Shown: positions 44,915 to 55,497 of the stretch, piece by piece
Layout of the letters: every line of letters starts with the position of its first letter
Position numbering within the stretch: position 1 is the first letter of the stretch
Origin: Elymus sibiricus
Lineage: Eukaryota; Streptophyta; Magnoliopsida; Poales; Poaceae
Direction: 5' to 3'
Length of the DNA: 64,000 nucleotides
Assembly (NCBI GenBank): GCA_039707655.1
Contig: CM077672.1
Coordinates: forward strand, 458,096,390 to 458,160,389
Translations under genes and position numbers: made by a program
The notes under the pieces: generated by a model
The model's input: the letters and a program-made list of their open reading frames with translations, nothing else
Told to the model about the DNA's origin: nothing
Databases searched by the model: none

Positions 44915-45404
44915 TTAGGTTCTCTCCCACCCCGCACGCCGCAGCTCCGTGCCTCCCGTCGCCGGCCATTCTCTCCCTCGTCGCCGGCCATCTCCTCCCC
45001 CGTCGCCGGCCACCTCCTCCGCGGCAGCCGCCGGCCTTCCGCGCCTCCCTTGCGCCCGGCCGAAGGCCTGCAGCTGCTCCCGCAGCTGCTCTGCCGCCGC
45101 GCGTCGCGCCGTGACCAGGGACGCGCCCAGCCCGCCCCCCGGCTGCGCCCCGGCCGCGCCCCGCCCGAGCCCCGGACGCGCCCCGGCCGCGCCCAGCCTG
45201 CCCCGCCCGGCGCTGCGTCGGTGCTCTTCCCGCTGCCGCCGGTGCCCCGCCCTCCTCCTGCCACCACCGGTCGCCGCCTGGCCGGCCCTCCTCCTGCCTC
45301 CATCGGCCGCCGCCTGCAGCCGCCGCGCCCAGCCGCGCCCGGCTGCTGGTGCCTTGCGGCTGGCTGCCCCGCCTCCCTGCCTCGCCCGCGCCGCTGCGTG
45401 CGAG

Positions 45405-45600
45405 CGCCCCACGGTAGTACCGCTTAAGCGGTACTTCCGCTGTGCATCACGGTTGTACCGCTTAAAGTGGTACTTCCGCTGTGGTCTGCCGCTGCGAGTA
45501 CCGCTTGGGCATCTCCCTCTGTGCAACTTTCTGTTTGCACTTTTGCTTTAGCGGTAGTAGCACGGCACTTGCACGGTAGTACCGTGAAAGTCGGTTAAAA
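45405..45600 (+). repeat. Palindrome-rich leader of Copia D
   Basis: A perfect 20-bp palindrome AGTACCGCTTAAGCGGTACT lies at 45416-45435, followed by decayed versions (TGTACCGCTTAAAGTGGTAC near 45454, AGTACCGCTTGGG near 45500, GGTAGTACCGTG near 45580). GGTACTTCCGCTGTG occurs twice. It lies in the untranslated leader, just before the gag ATG at 45618. Confidence 0.8.
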
Positions 45601-45617
45601 AAAAAAGAGAGCTCCTC

Positions 45618-48600
45618 ATGTCCGCTTCAGGCTACATTGCTGTTCCTCGGTGCTCGGTGATCTTCGATGGCACCAACTATGCTGAGTTTGCGGGCTTCAT
45701 GCGGATCCACATGCGCGGCCTTCTCCTGTGGGGCGTTCTCTCTGGCGAGGTCCCCTGTCCGCCTTGCCCTGTCGCTCCCGTGGCTCCTACCCCACCGGTG
45801 CCGCCTGTTCTTGCTGCTGGTGCTTCCCAGGCTGATCGGGATGCAGCCAAGGCTCTCGATGATGCTGCGGTGGATGCTTATGATCAGCAGGTATCAGCCT
45901 ATTCCGATGCTCTGTCTCTCTACTGGGATGCTCTGTCTGCTTACACTCAGTGGTGCAATGATGATGCTCGGGCTGCTGCTGTTCTCACTGCTAGTGTCCT
46001 ACCTCAGTTTGCTTCGGAGTTCATGAGCCTCGGTACTGTTGCAGCGATGTGGTCTTACCTCTGTCAGCGCTATCAGCCCTCTGGTGATGCGCTCTACTTA
46101 TCGGTGGTGCGTTAGGAGCACGCCCTTCAGCAGGGTGACTCTTCTGTTAATGAGTTCTACACACAGAGTTCTGCCATCTGGCGCCAACTTGACTCTCTTC
46201 GGACAGTTGTTTGTGGAACTTGCCGTTGCTGCCAGACTATGAGGTCCGACTTGGAGTTTCAGCGTGTCCATGAGTTTTTATCTCACCTCCGTTCCGAGTT
46301 TGAGCCTCGACGCGCTCACTTGCTTGCTCGTGGTCGTGTTCCTATCTCGGAGGTACTTGCTGAGCTTCGTGCTGAGGAGACCCGCCTCCGCTCTGCTGGG
46401 TTGCTTGCTGTTCCCTCTGTGTTGGCTGCTCGAGCTCTTGTGTCGTCTGCTCGTCTCACCGCTCCACCGCTTCTGCCCACACCTTCGGGGTGGGTGGGTC
46501 GCCTTCCTTCTGCTGAGAAGGGCCGATCGCGCCGTGACACTTTCTGTGGCTACTGCTCCAGGCAAGGTCACCCAGAGTCTGATTGCCGCCAGAAACAGCG
46601 AGACCAGAGGCGCTCTTCTTCCAGTGGGACTCATGCGTCTCCCTCGACTCCGTCACTCACTGACCAGGATATTATGCGACTCAAGCGCATGCTGGCTTCC
46701 TCTGGTTCTTCCTCGACGGGTTCTGTTGCTGCTGTGACTGCCACCACCACTCCGCCCTCGCCGGAGCCTACTCAGTCAGGTACATCCTCGTGGGTTCTGG
46801 ATTCTGGAGCTTCCTTTCATATGTCCTCTGATTCTTCTGCTTTATCTTCCCTTCGCCCTCTTGATTTTCCTCTTAATGTTCTCACTGCCGATGGCACACC
46901 TCTTCCTGTTGCTAGTCGTGGCATTCTTTCTACTCCATCTTTTTCTGTTCCTAGTGTTTCTCATGTTCCTCGTCTTACCATGAATCTTTTTTCCGCTGCC
47001 CAACTTACTGATTCTGGTTGTCGTGTCATTCTTGATACCGACTCTTGCTCCATTCAGGATCGTCTCACCAAGGCTTTGGTTGGTGCTGGCCCCCGGCGCC
47101 GTGAGTCAGAGGGCCTTTGGGAGGTTGACTGGCTTTGTGTTCCTTCCGCTGCCACCACTTCTGCCAGCTCTCATGCTCTTGCTGCCTATTCGTCTGCGTC
47201 CTTCTAGCAGTGGCATCATCGCCTTGGTCACATCTGTGGCTCTCGCTTGTCTTCTTTAGTTCGTCAGGGCCTCTTAGGGTCTGTATCTGGAGATGTCTCC
47301 TTACATTGTAATGGTTGCAGACTTGGCAAACAGACCCAGTTACCTTATCCCACCAGTGAGTCCGTATCTCAGCATCCTTTCGACTTAGTTCATTCTGATG
47401 TCTGGGGTCCTGCTCCCTTTGATTCGAAAGGTGGTCATCGCTACTATGTTTTGTTTATTGATGATTTCTTTCGCTACACTTGGCTCTACTTCATGAAATC
47501 TCGTAGTGAGGTTCTCTCTATATACAAACGATTTGCTGCCATGGTTCACACCCAGTTTTCCACGCCCATTCGTACTTTTCGTGCTGACTCCGCTGGAGAG
47601 TATATCTCCCAGTTGTTGCGTGGTTTTCTCGCGGAACAGGGTACTCTTGCCCAGTTCTCATGTCCTGGTGCTCATGCTCAGAATGGCGTTGCTGAACGTA
47701 AGCATCGTCATCTGCTTGAGACGGCTCGTGCGCTGATGATTGCCGCTTCTCTTTCACCCCACTTTTGGGCTGAGGTTGTTTCTACATCCACCTATCTCAT
47801 CAACATTCAGCCCTCGACTGCTCAGCAGGGTGGTATTCCTATGGAGTGTCTCACTGGTCGATCTCCTGACTACTCAGCTTTTCGTATGTTTGGATGTGTG
47901 TGCTATGTCCTGCTTGCCCCGCGAGAACGCACCAAACTGACGGCTCAGTCGGTTGAGTGTGTTTTCCTTGGCTACGGTGATGAGCACAAGGGCTATCGCT
48001 GTTGGGACCCTGTTGGTCGTCGCTTGCGCATCTCGCGTGATGTGACCTTTGATGAGTCTCGCTCTTACTACCCCCGCCCTTCCTCCTCGAGTTTCTCTGT
48101 GGACGATATTTCTTTCCTTCTCCTTCCTGATACATCCTCCTCTGTGCCTCAGGTCTCTCCCCTTCCTCAGACCCGTCTCACTCTTCCTCACATGCCACCG
48201 ACACCACACTCCCCTCCATCCTCCTCTCCACCATCCTCTCCGATCCGTCGGCCTCTCTCTCCTTTTCCTCTCCACTACACTCGCCGCCCTCGTGTTGAGG
48301 ATGATTCTCCTGACACATCTTCCACTTCCGATGTTCCTCCTTCCACGCCTCCACCAGTTCATAATCTCCGTGCTCGACCTCGACCCCCTCTTGATCGCTA
48401 CTCTCCTGCCATGTACGGCCTCTCTGTTGTTGCTGAGCCGACTTCCTATCAGGCTGCTCTGACTCAGCCTGAATGGCAGCTTGCGATGGCCCAGGAGCTT
48501 GCTGCCCTTGAGCGTTCTGGCACGTGGGATCTGGTTTCCCTTCCTTCTGGTGTTCGTCCCATCACATGCAAGTGGGTCTATAAGATTAAGACTCGCTCTG

Positions 48601-49958
48601 ATGGTTCTCTTGAGCGCTACAAAGCTCGTCTTGTGGCTCGTGGTTTTCAGCAGGAACAGGGACGCGATTATGATGAGACTTTCGCTCCTGTGGCCCACAT
48701 GACCACTGTCCGCACTCTCCTTGCTGTCGCTTCTGTTCGTCATTGGTCTGTCTCTCAGCTTGACGTTCAGAACGCCTTTCTCAATGGTGAGTTGCGTGAG
48801 GAGGTCTATATGCAGCCACCCCCAGGGTACTCTGTTCCTGATGGTATGGTCTGCCGACTTCGCCGCTCTCTCTATGGTCTTAAACAGGCCCCTCGTGCCT
48901 AGTTCGAGCGGTTCGCCTCTGTCGTGACTGCCGCGGGTTTCTCGTCTAGTGATCATGATCCCGCCTTGTTCGTTCACACGTCTCCTTATGGTCAGACTCT
49001 TCTTCTTCTCTATGTTGATGACATGATCATCACTGGTGACGACTCTGACTACATTGCCTTTGTTAAGGCTCGCCTTCGCGACCAGTTCCTCATGACTGAT
49101 CTTGGTCCACTTCGCTATTTTCTTGGGATTGAGATCTCCTCGACCTCTGATGGCTTCTATATTTCCCAAGAAAAATATATTCAGGATCTTCTTTCTTGCG
49201 CTGCTCTTGGTGATGAGCGCACTGTTGTGACTCCTATGGAGCTCAACGTTCAGCTTCGCGCCTCTGATGGTGACCCTCTTCCTAATCCCACTCGCTATCG
49301 TCACCTCGTTGGCAGTCTTGTCTATCTTGCTGTTACGCGTCCTGACATCTCCTATCCTGTCCACATCCTGAGTCAGTTTGTTTCAGCCCCCACCTCTGTC
49401 CACTATAGTCATCTCCTCCGTGTTCTACGATATCTTCGTGGCACGATCTCTCAGCGCCTTTTCTTTCCCCGCTCCAGCTCTCTTGAGCTCCAGGCCTACT
49501 CTGATGCTACCTGGGCTAGTGATCCCTCTGATCGTCGCTCGCTGTCTGCTTACTGTGTCTTTCTTGGTGGCTCTCTTATTGCCTGGAAGACAAAGAAGCA
49601 GACTGCTGTTTCCCGCTCGAGTACAGAGGCTGAGTTACGAGCCATGGCTATGTTGACGGCTGAGGTGATCTGGTTACGGTGGTTACTTGAGGATTTTGGT
49701 GTGTCTGCTACCACCTCGACTCCCTTACTGTCAGACAGTACCGGTGCTATCAGTATTGCGCGTGACCCGGTGAAGCATGAGCTCACCAAGCACATCGGTG
49801 TGGATGCCCACTTTGTACGTGCTGCTGTGCAGAATGAGGTTCTCGCTCTTCACTATGTGCCCTCTGAGTTACAGCTCGCGGACTTCTTCACGAAGGCACA
49901 AACTCGAGCGCAGCATGGGTTCTTTCTCTCCAAACTCAGTGTTGTTGACCCACCATGA
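45618..49958 (+). pseudogene. Copia D polyprotein (gag, PR, INT, RT, RNase H)
   Basis: A single frame of 1446 codons plus stop. Gag opens at ATG 45618. The zinc knuckle CGYCSRQGHPESDC is near 46540, protease WVLDSGASFHMSS near 46800, integrase [13 protein letters not shown] with [19 protein letters not shown] and [10 protein letters not shown] at 47390-47710. RT has [33 protein letters not shown] and YVDDMII. RNase H has [15 protein letters not shown]. It ends KLSVVDPP. In-frame TAG codons at 46113 (expected Gln), 47205 and 48900 (expected Trp in APRAWFERF) block the full product. Apart from these it is complete. Confidence 0.93.
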
Positions 49959-49961
49959 GTT

Positions 49962-49971
49962 TGCGGGGGGG
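49962..49971 (+). other. Polypurine tract of Copia D
   Basis: The G-rich GCGGGGGGG run directly precedes the 3' LTR TGTTAG. Confidence 0.85.
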
Positions 49972-50095
49972 TGTTAGATGTGTATAGTCCCTTTTCTGTA
50001 TATCCCCAGTGTATAAGGGGTTTTCTGCAGTTCTACCTCACATGTATATGTACTGGCATTTGGCCCCTGTGAATGTCAGTTGCTCATTCCTAACA
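49972..50095 (+). repeat. 3' LTR of Copia D
   Basis: 124 bp, one mismatch to 44778-44901. The target duplication ACAAG follows. Confidence 0.95.
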
Positions 50096-50117
50096 ACAAG
50101 CACGTGTAAATTTTTTG

Positions 50118-50393
50118 ACTAAGAGTTTACAGGAATTTTGTAGAAATACTAAATGAAAAATTGCTTCGTAGTTTTTTGGTTTGTGAGAATGGATTTATAT
50201 TCATATGTAGGGTATGAATCAATCGTTCACATTTCAAAGGAGAACAAATATTAGCTTGACTCAATGAAAAAATTCATATCATATGCATCAAATAACATCT
50301 CTTTTTCTGTAGGGATTGACATACATATCATCTCTCTTTCTATGATTATTCTATTCCTATAATATCCATATCCTATGAACCAAAGGAGGCCTA
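50118..50393. mobile_element. Degenerate MITE remnant
   Basis: The right end reads CCTATGAACCAAAGGAGGCC followed by TAA, which I associate with a common grass MITE type (PIF/Harbinger-like, 3-bp duplication). The left end keeps only the subterminal AGGAATTTTGTAGAAATAC; its terminal inverted repeat is lost. Copia D inserted just to its left. Confidence 0.45.
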
Positions 50394-51118
50394 AGCTCTA
50401 CTATAGCTTGTGTGAGTTAAATCGAAAGGCCACAACTAACACCTATGTCGAAGATGTTAGGTGCTCTCTGCTAATTCTTCCATCGGTTCACTCAAGGAGG
50501 ATTCATGATACAAACAGAGGTCTGCATACAACCATGAGCGTGCAAAACGGGAAAAGGAGGGGTAGTGTTGAGAGCCAGGTGGGAGTTGGTAGTCACTGTC
50601 CTTTCCGGTTCGTGATCGATCTTCCATGACGACTGCCTTGGATCATGAGCTTCTTATGTTGTTGCAAGCATGTTCACCCATTCCGGACCAACGACTCTGT
50701 TGTTGCTTCTTCTGTCTCTCCTGCGACGATCTTGGGCCCTGTTTCATGATGGGTCGGGCTGCTCTTGGGCTTTAGGTCCAATAGTAGTACTGTAGTAGTG
50801 GTGCTAACACTCCTTCTTGTGTTTCGGCTTGTCCGCAAGCCGCATCACATTGGAACCAGGCTTGCAATTCTTCACGGTCTCCTCAAAATTCGTATGATAA
50901 CTAGACCTGCACACCAAAACTTGTCCCATGACTCGATTAGCTTTAACTTCATGACGAGTGTCGAGAATTTGCACATGGATCGCAAATTGGATCAGTGTGA
51001 AGCAGGGGCGAAGCTAGCTATCTGGCGTGGTTTGGCCAACGCCATACCTAAACTGCCATCCAAATACGTATATATACTACTATTAGCCAGCATAATTTTT
51101 AGGTTTTGGGCTAAGAGG
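50394..51118. other. Intergenic, nothing recognised
   Basis: Short ORFs only, no repeats or motifs that I can assign. Confidence 0.5.
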
Positions 51119-51927
51119 TAGTGAGATGTGCCTCCTGTTGGGCTTGGTAGTTACTGCCGATTGAGTGATCGGCCATGTGGCCATGCCCGTGGGCTGTAAA
51201 CCAGCGCACGATCGAGACTGCCCCTGGTGAGAGGTGAGCACGAGTCGTTCTCGTTCGATATCATGAGACTGAGAGGCGCCACCTAGGGCACGGCTATCGG
51301 GCCCGTGGAGCCCAGGGTATCTCGGCCCATCTGCTTGCGGCCCAGAATGCAACACTTGGCGGAGGCCCAATAGGTGGCCCACCAGTGGGCACCCCGAGCA
51401 AGACCCCTCGCGAGGTTCTGGCCTCCCGAGGAACCTCCTCAGGGAGCGGGCAAGCAAGACTCAGCCACGACTTCACCAAGAGCCTCACGAGGCCCTCTCG
51501 CGAGGCGGCCTCCTGAGGTTGCCTCCCGAGGCACCCTCCCGAAGGTACGCAAGACAAGTGTTGTTCGGCTCGGTCGCGCGGTCTCGTGCCCACCACGTGG
51601 GTGAAGCGCGCGGCGACGAATGGCGACAGAGGCCGCGCCAGCAGGCGCGGATGGAGAGGATTTTCCCCTTTTGTGCTAAGGGAGCAAGGCCAGCAGTCCA
51701 TTTCCCAAAGCAACCCCCAAAGGTTGCCCGATCGGTGAAAAAAGACCAAGATGATGGACGCGCAGGGCGGAGGTCACCCCCGAGCCCACCGGCGCGTCAT
51801 GGATAATCGCTTTGCAGACGAAGACCACCTTTTGTCAGGATAGACTGCGCTCCTGTCCCCCTTCAAACTTGCCGTCGTGTGGCAACCCTTCCCGCCAATG
51901 TTTTCAGGGGAAGAGGACCAAGGCAGA

Positions 51928-51935
51928 TATAAAAG
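51928..51935 (+). promoter_or_regulatory. TATA box of Gypsy E LTR
   Basis: TATAAAAG, about 260 bp before the LTR end, in a context typical of an LTR promoter. Confidence 0.7.
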
Positions 51936-52194
51936 GAGGGCAGCAGGGCGCCGCTGTAGAGAGGATCGACTCTTTCGGCCCGAACCTTGTATTCTCGCAC
52001 TAGAGCAATCATAACCAAGCAGGAGTAGGGTTTTGCACCGCAAGGTGGCCCAAACCTGGGTAAACCGCTGTGTCTCCGGCCCACTCCCGCTAGCACGCTC
52101 TCGCCATAGCTTCGCCGTGGTATGGAACGAGGTGGTAGGAACGAGCTCACCCCAGTGTTCGAACCTTTGGGTCCCCGGAGCCCGTTCTCCGACA

Positions 52195-52214
52195 TTTGGC
52201 GCGCCAGGTAGGGG
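52195..52214 (+). other. Primer-binding site of Gypsy E
   Basis: TTTGGCGCGCCAGGTAGGGG directly after the LTR end (TCCGACA). TGGCGCGCCAGGTAGGGG is a recurrent PBS of one group of grass Gypsy elements. Confidence 0.8.
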
Positions 52215-52257
52215 TGCGCTACCGTTCTTCCACTCCGCCCTCCACTCCACCAGCTTC

Positions 52258-53143
52258 ATGGCCGACGCTCGCCGCGAGCGCGCTGAGCACAGGGCGGGTC
52301 GCGTGGCCCAGACGGAGCCGGTGGGCCGCGGCAACCGCCGCCACCGACCCTGCCACCCGGGAGCAGCAGGACTCCTCCCTGCACCCCTCCGTGCAGGCTG
52401 ACGGCCGCACCGCCACGGCTTCCTCCTCCCTCGCCCACCGTGGGCGGCCGAACGCGCAAACCGCGCTGCTCATGGCGCGTGAGCTACTCCGCTATCGTCC
52501 GGCTGACACCGGCTACGACACCTGGCTTGGTCGCATCACCGAGCTCGTCAACGCCGCCGGGGACGCTCCGGCGCCTTCCCACTCGCTCCGCCATCCGCCG
52601 TCTCGCGCTGGGGACATAGCGCATGGCGCTCCCCTGCCACCTCCTCCGCGCGACGAGCTCTCCGGGCACCAGCGCAACGCGCGGACGCGTGAGCCGTTCC
52701 GCGGTGCGTCCTCACCGGTCCGAGACGAGGCCAGCTGCCAGATCGTCCGCCGCGCGCCGCCTGATGCGTGTGTGCTCCTCGAGCAGCAGCGCCGGCGCCA
52801 AGACCGGACCGTCCAGGAGGTCGCGGCGGCTGGGCGCCAGAACCGCGCCGCCCTTGCCGGCGGTGTTCCCTCAAGCGGCGTGGGATGCCGCGCCTTCACT
52901 CGCGAGCTGCGCCAGGTGGTGTGGCCCGCGAAGTTCAAGCCAGACCTGCCTCCGCGCTACGACGGCACCCACAACCCCGCAAAGTTCCTTTAGCTCTATG
53001 CGCTGAGCGTCGAGGCAGCAAACGGCGACGACAAGGTCATGGCGAACTGGTTCCCCATGGCCCTCAAGGACAGCCCGCGCTCTTGGCTCATGAATCTCCC
53101 TAAGGCGTCCATCTCGTCGTGGGGCGAGCTCTGCAGTCAGTTC
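52258..53143 (+). pseudogene. Gypsy E gag, truncated
   Basis: ATG 52258 (MADARRERAEHRAGRVAQTE) is the likely start. A frameshift soon after moves to the frame that carries TALLMARELLRYRP and a long basic region. The gag core follows: FTRELRQVVWPAKFKPDLPP, RYDGTHNPAKF, then TAG at 52991 (expected Gln), YALSVEAANGDDKVMANWFP and SWLMNLPKASISSWGELCSQ. It is cut by element G at 53144. No protease or pol is present in the window. Confidence 0.82.
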
Positions 53144-55290
53144 TGTAACACCCCTGAGTATTAAGCTACAGTGATCCACCATGTTAATGCCAAGTCACCT
53201 TGATTTGCAATGTTGGATCATCATTAGTTTCATATCTCATTTCAAATTCCATTTCAATTTAAAATTTGAAATGCAAGTGAAATTTGAAGTTGCATAAAAG
53301 TTGCTGGAAAAATGTTCATCAAATTAGCAAATATTTCAAAACAATTTGTTGTTAAGAAAAACAACATCACCATGTTACAAAAATGAGCATTAGCATTTAA
53401 AACAGTGCTATTCCAGCAATTTAAATGCAAATTCAATTATGAAAATTCCAACCGGATCCAAGCCTCTCCCAAAATAATCGTGGCAGTGCCTGATAACACT
53501 AAGTATTTATGTGGCCTAGTTCCACATTTTTACAAAATGTTTTGGAGGTCCAGATAAATCCCTAACTCTCTCTGATAATTAAATAAATGGAAAAACAGAG
53601 AAAAATGAAAAAGGGGAAAAGCCTTACCTGGCCTCTGGGCCGTAGCCACAGCCGAGCCCAGCCCACTGTACCGTCTCCTACCTGCTCCCGCGCCGTGTCG
53701 CCATGGCCGTGGCTGCGCCCCTCCTCGCCGGCTGCTCGTCAACGCGTGCTACCACAGGGACGGTGGGAGGCGATAAGGATCGGCCACCCACTCCCCTGGC
53801 CTCCCCGCACTCACTCTTCCCCCTCCCTCTCCCTCTCCGTCGATCTGGAGAAGGGGCCGAAGCGGCCGTCGCCATTCGCCGTTCGTAACCGTGGCCACCA
53901 GCCTCCCCGACGCCCGGGAGGACACCCAGTAGCTGCGCCACCTTCGTCCACGTCGTCAGAGCCCGTCCGCTCGACCGGAGCCGCCCCACATTGCCGCCAC
54001 GCCCTTCTTCTTCAACCTCGGGCACCGAAGGCCGCCGCCGTCGATTCGCCGCCGTCCAGCCCTCCCCGAGCAGGCTGAGTTACTGCGCGACCTCGCTGTG
54101 AGCACGCGCTTCCTCCCCCTCCATTTTTTCTCCGTTTACGCGCCGGTAGCCGTTCCCGCCATGACCGCCCGAAGCTTCCGCCGCCGTTGTCAGTCGCCGT
54201 CGTAGCTAGGGCCTCTGTCACGCATGTCCGAGCCCCGCAGCGAACTCCTGGTGCTCCCAGGAGTCGAATGCGCGCGCACGCGCCTCCCCGAGTCTCGTAG
54301 CCATGGATCCGTAGATGACCGAACGCCGGCGCCGCCGTCGATGATGCCCTGCTCGACTCCGGCCGCCCCCGCTCGTGCAGATACCAGGAGTGGACACGGC
54401 TCGCCCCCCTCTTTCCAACGCGCTATCGCACGCGACGGGAGACGCCCTGTGGGCGATTTCCGACGTCGGCCGCCGCGCGCCGCCGCGTTCGTAGCTCGTC
54501 GGAGCTTTTTCCGGCGACGTCGCTGACCTGGCAAGGCGTGGGGCCCGCCCAGAGTCGCTGCCAGTGGGCCCCGTGGTCGCGGTTGACCAGTTGACCGCGG
54601 TTGACCAGTTGACCGCGGTCAACCCCACTGACTTGGCCTCTACCGCCACTGACATGTGGGCCCGCGCGGTTAATCACCGTTTACGATTAATTTAGTTAAT
54701 ACAGTTAGTTAGTTAGCTCACTAACAGGCCGGGCCCACTCACTAATTAACTTCTGTTAATTTAAATTAACCTCTAATCAGCCCTGAGTCACTGACCAGTG
54801 GGACCCACTAGTCAGGTTTGACTCTGGTCAGCTCAGTTGACCCACTGACGTCATGATGATGTCATGCTGACGTCGGCAGCTACTATTCTGGATGATACGA
54901 ATTGTTTAATTAAAATAATTCTAGAAATTTCAGAAAACTTTTTAAATCTTTGAAAAATCATAGAAAATAAACCGTAGCTCGGATCGAAAAACTTTCTACA
55001 TGAAAGTTGATCAGAAAAACGAGACGAATCCGAATACGTGGTCAAAATGCTTGACCATCACTCCTATCTATCTGAACATGGAACCTTCCCCTCCGGTTCA
55101 GTGTTCCGAAATAGCCTAAACGCCGGGAAAATATCCGAGATATTTTCGCGATTCGTCTGCGACATATAGCCAATGCATTAGGTCACCACACACACTGCAT
55201 ATCGTCATGCCTTGCATCTGTGTTGCATTACTTGCCTTTACCTATTGTTTCTTCCCCCTTTCTTCTTACCCGATAGACCCCGAGACCGAC
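53144..55290 (+). repeat. LTR copy 1 of element G (5' 2147 bp only)
   Basis: Same start as the other copies but more diverged from them (for example GGAAAAATG against GGAACAATG, ACCATGTTAC against ACCATGGTAC, AATCGTGG against AATTGTGG). It ends at CCCCGAGACCGAC, where the full LTR continues GCCGCTCC. Confidence 0.92.
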
Positions 55291-55497
55291 TTCTATCTTA
55301 ATTTATTCGCAAGCATCATCCTCATTCATGCCAAAAGTTTTTGCATACATGCATGACATTAAATTTGCGGAATTAAAACGTCACAATCGTTCGCGATTTC
55401 TAGGGGTACTTTCAGAAGAACTCTCCGCGATACCCCGCCCATTTCCCTTCTACCTCCTAAATTCCCGGGATGAGAATTTCTTTTAGGGGAGGAGAAT
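55291..55497 (+). repeat. 207-bp internal remnant of element G
   Basis: By eye identical to 62151-62357, the protease remnant and polypurine tract before LTR 3. The junction with LTR copy 1 shares only AC with both parents. GGGGAGGAGAAT (polypurine tract) precedes the next LTR. Confidence 0.92.

Larger units (their letters stand above)
44778..50095 (+). mobile_element. Copia D: young, complete LTR retrotransposon
   Basis: 5318 bp with 124-bp LTRs (44778-44901 and 49972-50095) that differ by one base, and perfect target duplications ACAAG at 44773-44777 and 50096-50100. Termini TGTTAG...CTAACA, PBS and PPT are all in place. One reading frame spans gag to RNase H (45618-49958), interrupted by three TAG codons and no frameshift. 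It sits in the upstream region of the ACBP gene, transcribed away from it. Confidence 0.95.
51119..53143 (+). mobile_element. Gypsy E: 5' part of an LTR retrotransposon
   Basis: LTR end, PBS and gag are present in order on the plus strand. The left border cannot be fixed because the partner LTR lies outside the window; 51119 is a guess based on TGAGATGTG. The element is interrupted at 53143 by element G inside gag (GELCSQF), so the rest is presumably beyond the window. Confidence 0.7.

Noticed and set aside
44915..45551. Long ORFs in the Copia D leader
   Set aside because: Pro/Arg/Ala-rich in every frame from GC-rich sequence. They precede the gag ATG and lack any domain.
47874..49364. 496-codon ORF on the minus strand across Copia D integrase and RT
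   Set aside because: It lies exactly opposite the real polyprotein frame, has no recognisable domain, and its length follows from the codon use of the sense strand (few TTA, CTA, TCA codons).
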